A stretch of DNA of 5,128 nucleotides, taken from contig PMJC01000209.1 in the NCBI GenBank assembly GCA_003157235.1, positions 1-5,128 on the forward strand, in the 5' to 3' direction. Source of the stretch: Methanosarcina sp. (GTDB taxonomy: Archaea; Halobacteriota; Methanosarcinia; Methanosarcinales; Methanosarcinaceae). Under the pieces are notes generated by a model. The model was not told where the DNA came from and did no database searches. It was given only the letters and a program-made list of their open reading frames with translations. The translations under genes were made by a program, and so were the position numbers. Below are positions 1 to 5,128 of the stretch, piece after piece. How positions within the stretch are numbered: position 1 is the first letter of the stretch; every line of letters begins with the position of its first letter.

Positions 1-978
1 TACAATATCACGGGAGATCTGAGTCGATAGAAGGTTGTAGATTTTCCCGACATGGTTGATTGGATTCTTTCCGCTTGTAGCTTCCATACTCATAGGCCGG
101 TTTGGTGTTATCAAGCCATTACAGCAGTTTCCGCGCCCAACTGAACCGTCATCTCCCATTTCAGCTGAAGTTCCAGTGACTGTAAGGAAGAAGCTACCTT
201 TTTTCAAATCATCTCCTGCATTAATGAAGACTTTCACGTCTCGTTCAGTGTAACGAGTTGCAAGTTCCCCTACATAATCCTTCATCTCTTCAGTGATACT
301 CATATAACTGTTCAAGTCGTCGATATATTTCCCAATCATGCCACTGCATATTGTAAGGGTTATATCTTCCCCATCTCTAAATCCCATGACCTTCATATCC
401 TCCCCGATTCCAGGAATTCGTGATTTTAGGTCTGTGAGAAGTTGTCTTTCTGTATTGTAAACAAGATGTTCAAGCTCAGAAAAAGGAGCATGGCCAACAC
501 CGAAAGAAGTATCATTTGCAACCGGGCCCCTATCTCTTTTGAATACATCACGCAGGTCTGAGGACCCTGTTCCAAGTTTGCAGTCCATGATTATATCTCG
601 ATCGAGGTCAAGATTCACAAGAGTATTCTTAAGATATCTCCTTCCAGCTTGAATGGCTACAGCCTCAGTAGCAAGTTCGACACCTTCAAACTCTTTTGTG
701 GCTCTGCCCACCAGTAAAATATATATTGGTTGCAATACTTCCCCACCCCCTAATCTTGGACATGACCTTCCAGCTACAATCTGAGTTTCATCGGTGTTGT
801 GGTGTAGTACGGCTCCACATTTGCTTATGTATTCTCTGCATAGCGCACGGCTTACAGCTTCGGCGAGTCCGTCCGATATGCTGTCAGGATGCCCTATCCC
901 TTTGCGTTCTACAAGCTCTATTCGTTGTTTCTCGATCGGGGTTTGTAAGAGCTCTTCCACTTTAATATTTCGAGTCAT
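1..978 (-). CDS. mat: Archaeal S-adenosylmethionine synthetase (methionine adenosyltransferase), 3' end outside window
   Basis: This enzyme makes SAM from methionine and ATP in the cytoplasm, releasing phosphate and pyrophosphate. The minus-strand frame is open for 326 codons from ATG at 978-976 to the left edge. Archaeal MAT is about 400 residues, so roughly 75-80 C-terminal residues are missing. Motifs in order: GHPDSISDG at 29-37, HHNTDE at 59-64, GGGE at 77-80, GTGSSDL at 136-142, [12 protein letters not shown] at 154-165, GEDMKVMG at 192-199, [16 protein letters not shown] at 269-284 and [14 protein letters not shown] at 302-315. These match the archaeal class, not the bacterial MetK class. 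The ATG was chosen because the protein starts as family members do and a ribosome binding site sits just before it. Oddity: residues 285-286 are Cys-Cys where the family, as I recall it, has Arg then a small residue after GRGN. The gene lies downstream of ahcY on the same strand, but the 380 bp gap argues against tight co-transcription. Confidence 0.93.
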   Translation of the reverse strand, partial: MTRNIKVEELLQTPIEKQRIELVERKGIGHPDSISDGLAEAVSRALCREYISKCGAVLHHNTDETQIVAGRSCPRLGGGEVLQPIYILLVGRATKEFEGVELATEAVAIQAGRRYLKNTLVNLDLDRDIIMDCKLGTGSSDLRDVFKRDRGPVANDTSFGVGHAPFSELEHLVYNTERQLLTDLKSRIPGIGEDMKVMGFRDGEDITLTICSGMIGKYIDDLNSYMSITEEMKDYVGELATRYTERDVKVFINAGDDLKKGSFFLTVTGTSAEMGDDGSVGRGNCCNGLITPNRPMSMEATSGKNPINHVGKIYNLLSTQISRDIV

Positions 979-980
979 TT

Positions 981-987
981 GGATCAA
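981..987 (-). promoter_or_regulatory. Ribosome binding site of mat
   Basis: On the minus strand TTGATCC lies two bases before the ATG. Its last six bases (TGATCC) are complementary to the GGATCA of the usual archaeal 16S 3' end. Aligned to the full GGAGGTGATCC, 8 of 11 positions match. This supports the start at 978. A weak AT-only dyad (AACTTT-TTAT-AAAGTT, 986-1001) overlaps it and could fold across the site. Confidence 0.5.
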
Positions 988-1097
988 CTTTTTATAAAGT
1001 TACCATTAATTTTTTTATTAGAGCATTGTTGAAATCTTATTTTACTTTATTTGTAACTAATCAGTCTACCAAAAATAGATGGGTGGAATTCATTTTA

Positions 1098-1111
1098 ATA
1101 TATATATATAT
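1098..1111 (-). promoter_or_regulatory. Possible TATA element for mat (alternating AT run)
   Basis: A 14-base run of alternating A and T lies 120-133 bases upstream of the mat ATG. It resembles an archaeal TATA box, and long leaders are common in Methanosarcina. It may equally be a simple repeat, and no start site can be fixed from sequence alone. Confidence 0.3.
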
Positions 1112-1218
1112 CAAATGATCATTAGCCAACAATTAAAGAAAATCAGCTCATTAAAATTTGCCAATTAATCTTAATAAAAATTACAATTGAAATTTTTTTA
1201 TCCAGGCTGAATGATTAC

Positions 1219-1237
1219 CTTCATTTTAAAATTGAAG
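1219..1237. repeat. Short imperfect hairpin
   Basis: CTTCATTTTAAAATTGAAG pairs with itself over eight of nine positions, with one T-T mismatch and a single central base. It lies about 120 bases past the ahcY stop and 240 bases before the mat start. No T-run follows it on either strand, so a terminator role is not supported. Confidence 0.35.
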
Positions 1238-1358
1238 TGCATCATACCTTTTCACGTTTTCAGAGATATAAATATATTCATAGTTACTACATAAAATACA
1301 CCGGAAAGTTACTAAAAATGTTTTATACTTTTTTGTTTCTAAATCAGGTCCCACAATC

Positions 1359-2580
1359 TCAGTTGCTCATATAACACTCCTGTACCGACGTAAGTTCATC
1401 AATGCTTATGCCCATGGACTCAAGTTTCATCTTTGCTACATACATATCTAGTACATGAGGCACTTTAAGTACTCCGTTAGGGAGTTGGTTCTCAGCAATA
1501 TAGCGTACACATAGAGCTTTATTTGTAAAGCTCATATTCATGACGTCGGCAGGGTGTCCATCACCTGCAGCCAAATTGACTAGTCTTCCTTCAGCTATAA
1601 CATTGATACGTCGGTTATTGACATTATATTCCCTAATATTTTGCATGACGGTTCGGACTGACTTTGCAAGAGAAGATAGGGTCTCCACATCTATTTCCAC
1701 ATTGAAGTGTCTGGAGTTCGCAAGAATTGCTCCATTTCTCATAACCTGGAAATGTTCAGTTGTAACGATATCGTGGTTTCCGGTGGTAGTAACAAAGATA
1801 TCCCCTAACTTTGCAGCTTCTACCATTTTCATGACTCTGTATCCCTCCATTCTAGCTTCTAAGGCTCTAATAGAGTCTATTTCAGTAACTATTACACTTG
1901 CTCCGAGGCTTGTAGCTCGCATTGCAACCCTGCGCCCGCACCAACTATAACTTGCAACAACAACGTTTTTGCCTGCAACCAGGAAATTCGTGGTCCTGTT
2001 AATTTCATCCCAGGCTGACTGTCCTGTAACCATATCGATTGTCGAAAAGATATTTAGTCATGGCGTCATTTACTGCAATCACAGACATTTTCAAGGCTCC
2101 TTCTTTTTCCATGGCATGAAGCCGGTGAATTCCAGTGGTTGTTTCCTCGCAACCTCCAAGGATATTCGGAAGCAGGTCGATCCTTTCTTTGTGAAGCTTA
2201 AATATAAGATCTGCTCCATCATCGATTGTGATGTCAGGTTTAAAGTCAAGGACTCTGTCAATAGCTTCGTAATACTCGCTGTTGCAGCAATCATATTTTG
2301 CAAAACAGTCTATGTTCTCACGGGTATCAAGGGCCTTAGCCACATCACTCTGAGTACTAAAGGGGATTGCAGCCAGTGATAAATACCTTTGCATCGCCTG
2401 AAGCTAAAGTTTCTACAAGGACTGCAGTTTTTGCTTCTACGTGAAGGGCCATCCCCACCTTCAACTCTTTCAGAGGTTTCTCTTTCTCAAATTTCTCCCT
2501 TATAATCGCGAGTACTGGCATATGATTTCTTTGCCATTCCATTTTCATGTTTCTGGATTCGATGAGTTTTTTTCTTTCAT
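1359..2580 (-). pseudogene. ahcY: S-adenosylhomocysteine hydrolase, broken by three single-base frame errors
   Basis: The intact enzyme reversibly splits S-adenosylhomocysteine (or the inosyl form in some methanogens) using tightly bound NAD, relieving product inhibition of methyltransferases. Homology is continuous but runs in four frame segments. Repairs needed: one more A in the A7 run at 2567-2573, one fewer A at 2359-2361 and one fewer A at 2028-2029 (plus-strand bases). The rebuilt protein is 406 residues starting at ATG 2580, close to the archaeal length. The N-terminal segment LIES(R)[14 protein letters not shown] continues upstream of the in-frame ATG at 2548, which is why 2580 is preferred. 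Catalytic motifs survive: HVEAKT at 47-52, IDDGAD at 119-124, GGCEETTTG at 142-150, NDAMTKYLFDNRYG at 171-184 and the late DGHPADVM. The NAD motif expected as GYGWCGRG reads SYSWCGRR at 210-217, and NSGHF reads NSRHF. The product is probably non-functional. Sequencing error could explain the indels but not the glycine losses. Confidence 0.9.
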
Positions 2581-2635
2581 AGTAATTTCATAATATCAAG
2601 CAAATTTTAACTTTTGATATTTCCATTTCAAGATG

Positions 2636-2645
2636 AATTATATGC
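2636..2645 (-). promoter_or_regulatory. Possible TATA element for ahcY
   Basis: On the minus strand GCATATAATT lies about 56-65 bases before the proposed ahcY ATG at 2580. A second AT-rich candidate, ATTATATTGG, lies just upstream. No Shine-Dalgarno match is visible before the ATG. Weak evidence in such AT-rich DNA. Confidence 0.25.
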
Positions 2646-2795
2646 CAATATAATGCGGTTTTGTAAGAAACACTGCTCAAATGAGTAGATCTATTCAAAT
2701 AAGGGTTGTTACTTTCAATGGAGAACAGCTTCAGGAGCAAGCCTAAAATATTTAGTTTGAAGTTATTACATACATATATTATTATTTAGTACGTA

Positions 2796-2834
2796 GTAAG
2801 TAATAACTTACATAGTATGCAATTACCACTTACT
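2796..2834. repeat. Left copy of an inverted motif pair; includes a perfect dyad
   Basis: This stretch begins with GTAAGTAATAACTTAC (2796-2811), a perfect dyad with 6-base arms, and ends with CACTTACT. Its reverse complement matches 3546-3582 at roughly 31 of 39 aligned positions, including both ends. It lies 216-254 bases upstream of the ahcY start. The partner lies at nearly the same distance upstream of the methyltransferase start, so each copy has the same orientation relative to its own gene. A shared regulator site is one explanation, a degenerate repeat the other. Confidence 0.55.
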
Positions 2835-3155
2835 AGTATTATATGGTTTTTGAAAATTGAAATAGATGTATATATACCCTATAAGGTATTATCAGGCTTC
2901 ATGCCACTGTTTTCACTATATAATGAAAAGTTCTACCTTTATATTCATTGATTTTTGAAATTTTTCATTTTTTAAAATACATTGTCTATATATAATGCTT
3001 TTTTTGATGAAATACTTTAATATATCAGTATGATCTTTTAAATTAAGTTACATATAATATTGTTTTCCCCCTATAACAGCAACCAATTTTATGCTATTTA
3101 AAAGGTATTCTCGGAGAAAATTTATAACAGATGCAGCTGATGAAAAAAGAGACGT

Positions 3156-3181
3156 TTTTAAATTAAAATTCTAATTTAAAA
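3156..3181. repeat. Perfect 10 bp AT hairpin
   Basis: TTTTAAATTA and TAATTTAAAA form a perfect 10 bp stem around a 6-base loop. All pairs are A-T, so the structure is weak as RNA. No gene ends nearby, so a terminator role is doubtful. Confidence 0.45.
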
Positions 3182-3268
3182 GCCTCGATTTTACATTCAT
3201 AAGTTTACAGAAAAAAGAATAAAAGCAATATATTTATTACATATTGTATTTTAACCAAATTTAAATGA

Positions 3269-3521
3269 AGCCTACTTCACACAGATGTTTTCAAAAAATA
3301 ACACATTTTATGATATCGTTTTTTTCTGATAATCGCCGTGGTTATCCAAATAGATATTTTTGAAACGTTCCACAATTTTCGATCTTTTTGGTCCAATTGC
3401 AAGTTTCCAACCCTATTTCCCGAGGCTTCAGTCAAGAGAATAATTGAAGATATATAATTATTTCTTCAAAACGATATCATGAAAAATGTTATTTTTTGAA
3501 AACATCTGCGTAAAGTGGGCT
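3269..3521. mobile_element. MITE-like element: 253 bp with 54 bp terminal inverted repeats
   Basis: The arms are 3269-3322 and 3468-3521. The inner 41 bases match at 38 of 41 positions, without gaps. The outer 13 match at 10 of 13, and all three differences there are transitions. The 145 bases between the arms have no open frame but contain two smaller hairpins: GATAATC/GGTTATC (3328-3346) and TTGAAGA/TCTTCAA (3444-3469). No clear target-site duplication is visible at the edges, so the true ends may lie slightly further out. It could be a non-autonomous transposon, the remnant of an insertion sequence, or a transcribed long-stem RNA. The inverted repeat itself is certain; mobility is inferred. 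Confidence 0.65.
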
Positions 3522-3540
3522 AAAATCCTCAAATCATTTT

Positions 3541-3582
3541 ATATTAGTAAGTGATACTTATTACTTGTATGTGATTACTTAC
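3541..3582. repeat. Right copy of the inverted motif pair
   Basis: The core at 3546-3582 runs from AGTAAGTG to ATTACTTAC and is the inverted partner of 2796-2834. The 13-mer ATATTAGTAAGTG at 3541-3553 also recurs exactly on the minus strand at 4793-4805, next to the right-hand methyltransferase repeat. The motif thus belongs to a small dispersed family within this window. Confidence 0.55.
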
Positions 3583-3591
3583 AAACTGCAT

Positions 3592-3704
3592 GACTTTGTA
3601 GCTGAGCCGAAAAATAGATAGCATTAAACCTTTAATTGTTTAAAACATAAATTGAAATTAAAGTGCTTATTAACTTGATTTTATACCTCAAGTACATAAG
3701 TCCT
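3592..3704. repeat. Left copy of diverged direct repeat flanking the methyltransferase
   Basis: This 113-base stretch matches 4823-4938 in the same orientation. The first 41 aligned columns share 32 identities. The last 28 share 24, and all four differences there are A/G transitions. The middle is poorly conserved. The best block, TACCTCAAGTACATAAGTCC, lies about 105-124 bases before the methyltransferase start, so it could include promoter sequence. On the minus strand both copies spell FNAI(Y/H)FS(A/V)QL, which hints that the repeat may derive from an old coding sequence. Confidence 0.6.
3679..3686 (+). promoter_or_regulatory. Possible TATA element for the methyltransferase
   Basis: TTTTATAC lies about 122-129 bases before the ATG at 3808, inside the repeat copy. 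The other copy reads TTTTGTAC at the equivalent place, so the element is not fully conserved. Weak support. Confidence 0.25.
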
Positions 3705-3807
3705 ACACAGACCTGCTTTTTTTAATAGGCTAATATTTCAATTTCTAATGATACTCTAGTAAAAAAGAGATTGTAAGATTAAAGATAACCAAGTTAGATT
3801 TACTACA

Positions 3808-4701
3808 ATGATGGTAGCCTACCTGCGCCCCTATCACGCCATGCACTACACTCCTAAAATTTTTGATGACTTCCTAGCCTATAATTTGATGCCAGAGGAA
3901 AAAAGAGCAATAATTGAACAACATTTGGTTGAATATTATTTGAATTTGAATAAAGAATTAAATGATTCTAAGCACACTACCTCGTTCTCCGATCAGATTA
4001 CTACCTCGACACACTTTATGCAGGCAATTAATAATGTTATAAGCCGTGCACGATATACTGAAGATACCTTGGAAGAGGCTGTCAGGCAGGGAGTAGGGCA
4101 GTATGTGATTCTTGGGGTTGGGCTGGATACCTTTGCATTTAGGCAACCTGAAATGATGGAATATTTGGAGGTATTTGAGATTGATCACCCAGCCACACAA
4201 GAATTTAAGCTTAATAGACTTACCGAGTTGGGGTGTGAGCATCCTGCAAAATTACACTTCATTCCGATAAATTTCACGAAAGAAAGTCTGGTGACATCAC
4301 TGACTCGATCATCATCTTATGACCCACATGTTAAAAGCTTTTTTAGCTGTGTGGATGTCATCCCGTACTTGACCCAAGAAGAGGTGTTTGCAACATTACG
4401 TTCCATCGCTGAGGTTACCCCTGCTAGTAGCACTATAGCTTTCGATTATTTTGATCCCGATGCATTTGTCCCCGAAAAAATGTATCCACAAATGTAAAAA
4501 ACATTGGAGTTTTTGCAAAAAATAGGTGAGCAAATGAAAACACATGGCTTCAATCCGCCAAGATTGGCTGAAGATCTCACAACTTTAGGATTCCGTCTTC
4601 ATGAAAATTTGAGCCCAGCAGACATCGAAGAACGCTACTTAAAAGAACGCCAGGATGGACATCTTGAATATGTGCATTTTGCATGTGCAGTTACTGAATA
4701 A
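3808..4701 (+). pseudogene. SAM-dependent methyltransferase (TIGR00027 / LCMT-like family) with one in-frame TAA
   Basis: Members of this family transfer a methyl group from SAM to a mostly unknown acceptor; some act on protein carboxylates or small molecules. The frame runs 229 codons, meets TAA at 4495-4497, then continues in the same frame to TAA at 4699-4701. Read through, the product is about 297 residues, normal for the family. Evidence: PKIFDDFLAY at 16-25, RARYTED at 80-86, the SAM-binding VILGVGLDTFAFR at 100-112, acidic EIDHP at 124-128, FFSCVDVIPYLT at 178-189, FDYFDPDAF at 212-220 and, past the stop, a typical C-terminus ending HFACAVTE. The stop follows YPQM, and a CAA (Gln) to TAA change would explain it. 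TAA is not the pyrrolysine codon, so readthrough is unlikely. The start is uncertain: in-frame codons upstream read IKDNQVRFTT, which resembles the family's N-terminal S-x-TA region, but no ATG, GTG or TTG precedes them before TAA at 3760. Loss of the native start is possible. Confidence 0.85.
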
Positions 4702-5128
4702 TCAGGAACAGAATATATTTCCCTGCCTAGTAACAGTAGCATTTGTCATTAATTTGCCAGTCCATTTTTGATGGTCATATTCAGCAAATGCACACTTACT
4801 AATATTTACATTTTTAAATCTAGACTTGCGTAGTTGAACTGAGAAATGAATAGCATTGAACCTCAAAAGATACAAAGGTGTAAATTTAAACAAAAGTGAC
4901 GATTGTACTTAATTTTGTACCTCAAGTGCATAAATCCTTTGTATTTTTCGTAGTAAAGGCTCATCGCTGTGTTGTGCAGATAAAAATAATTATTGAGTTG
5001 GAAAGTTGTTGGTCAAAAGAGAAACACAAAGTATGAATGTGTTTTAGACAATAAATATTTCGAATTTCTATACGTGATACTCCCATATTTTGGAAATGGA
5101 TAAAATTACCCATACAAAACAGCGATGA
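4702..5128. other. Non-coding 3' flank to the right edge
   Basis: I see no credible gene here. A weak bulged hairpin (CAGGAA/TTCCCTG, 4703-4725) follows the methyltransferase stop without a T-run. An inverted GCATTTG/CAAATGC pair lies at 4739-4745 and 4785-4791. The stretch also carries the right copy of the flanking repeat. If that repeat marks the upstream region of a related gene, such a gene would have to start at or beyond the right edge. Confidence 0.5.
4823..4938. repeat. Right copy of diverged direct repeat flanking the methyltransferase
   Basis: This copy of 3592-3704 contains TAGCATTGAACCT (left copy TAGCATTAAACCT) and TACCTCAAGTGCATAAATCC (left copy TACCTCAAGTACATAAGTCC). The exact 13-mer shared with 3541-3553 lies inverted just to its left at 4793-4805. 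The two copies bracket the methyltransferase gene, as expected after tandem duplication or insertion of a unit of about 1.2 kb. Confidence 0.6.

Larger units (their letters stand above)
979..1358. other. Non-coding spacer between ahcY and mat
   Basis: This AT-rich stretch of 380 bases has no credible open frame on either strand. It holds the mat leader, the alternating AT run, a small hairpin near 1219-1237 and a stretch at 1213-1249 that loosely resembles the repeat flanking the methyltransferase. The 3' side of ahcY has no strong T-run terminator, only a T5 run on the minus strand near 1315. Confidence 0.6.
2581..3807. other. 1.2 kb non-coding divergent intergenic region
   Basis: No credible coding frame is present on either strand between the divergent ahcY remnant and the methyltransferase. 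The region is strongly AT-rich and unusually structured. It holds an inverted pair of about 38-base motifs (2796-2834 and 3546-3582), a perfect 10 bp AT hairpin (3156-3181), a 253 bp inverted-repeat element (3269-3521) and the left copy of a repeat that recurs after the methyltransferase (3592-3704). TATA-like runs such as CTATATATAATGC near 2984-2996 could start a small RNA, but nothing shows that one exists. Confidence 0.6.

Noticed and set aside
696..997. Plus-strand open frames of 89 and 67 codons at the start of mat, and a 65-codon one at 56-253.
   Set aside because: All are antisense to well-supported mat coding sequence.
1098..1111. Alternating AT run considered as part of a replication origin.
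   Set aside because: No origin-type repeats, no Cdc6/Orc1 gene and no other origin features nearby.
1540..1950. A 136-codon plus-strand open frame opposite ahcY.
   Set aside because: It is antisense to clear ahcY homology, and its composition follows the opposite strand. The same holds for the plus-strand frame at 1969-2379.
2357..2359. TAG ending the first ahcY segment read as a pyrrolysine codon, since Methanosarcina can decode TAG.
   Set aside because: Reading through in that frame gives only a few codons before TGA, while the homology resumes at once in another frame. It is a frame error, not recoding.
2005..2394. The ahcY breaks as programmed ribosomal frameshifts.
   Set aside because: Three independent shifts in both directions, with no slippery site or pseudoknot of a known type, and the enzyme family is not known to use frameshifting.
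2581..3807. The repeats considered as a CRISPR array.
   Set aside because: Copies are few, inverted, diverged and irregularly spaced, with no cas genes in the window.
3958..4242. A 94-codon minus-strand open frame inside the methyltransferase.
   Set aside because: It is antisense to strong methyltransferase motifs and its sequence resembles no family I recognise.
4702..4893. A 63-codon minus-strand open frame beyond the methyltransferase.
   Set aside because: There is no ribosome binding site and it runs through the flanking repeat. At most it is a fragment related to the repeat, so I did not call it a gene.

Overview
The window most likely comes from a methanogenic archaeon, with Methanosarcina the best guess. 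The two minus-strand enzymes are the archaeal forms of methionine adenosyltransferase and S-adenosylhomocysteine hydrolase. The DNA is AT-rich with very long spacers, and the one visible start has an archaeal-type ribosome binding site (TTGATCC). The genus is inferred, since no rRNA or other marker is present.

Layout. Positions 1-978 (minus) hold the first 326 codons of archaeal S-adenosylmethionine (SAM) synthetase (mat), cut by the left edge. Positions 979-1358 are a non-coding spacer. Positions 1359-2580 (minus) hold an S-adenosylhomocysteine hydrolase (ahcY) that is recognisable along its whole length but broken: three single-base frame errors must be repaired to rebuild a 406-residue protein, and several conserved glycines, including two of the NAD-binding glycine motif, are replaced. 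Positions 2581-3807 are a 1.2 kb non-coding divergent spacer rich in inverted repeats, including a 253 bp element with 54 bp terminal inverted repeats. Positions 3808-4701 (plus) hold a SAM-dependent methyltransferase of the leucine carboxyl methyltransferase-like (TIGR00027-type) family, interrupted by one in-frame TAA. Positions 4702-5128 are non-coding and carry a diverged copy of the sequence found just upstream of the methyltransferase.

Together the genes look like a SAM-cycle cassette: mat makes SAM, the methyltransferase would consume it, and ahcY would clear the S-adenosylhomocysteine product. In the present sequence only mat is open as far as it can be seen. The main message is a decaying accessory methylation module in a repeat-rich region. 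Many of the apparent lesions are explained by G:C to A:T transitions. Assembly error could explain some indels but not the glycine substitutions.
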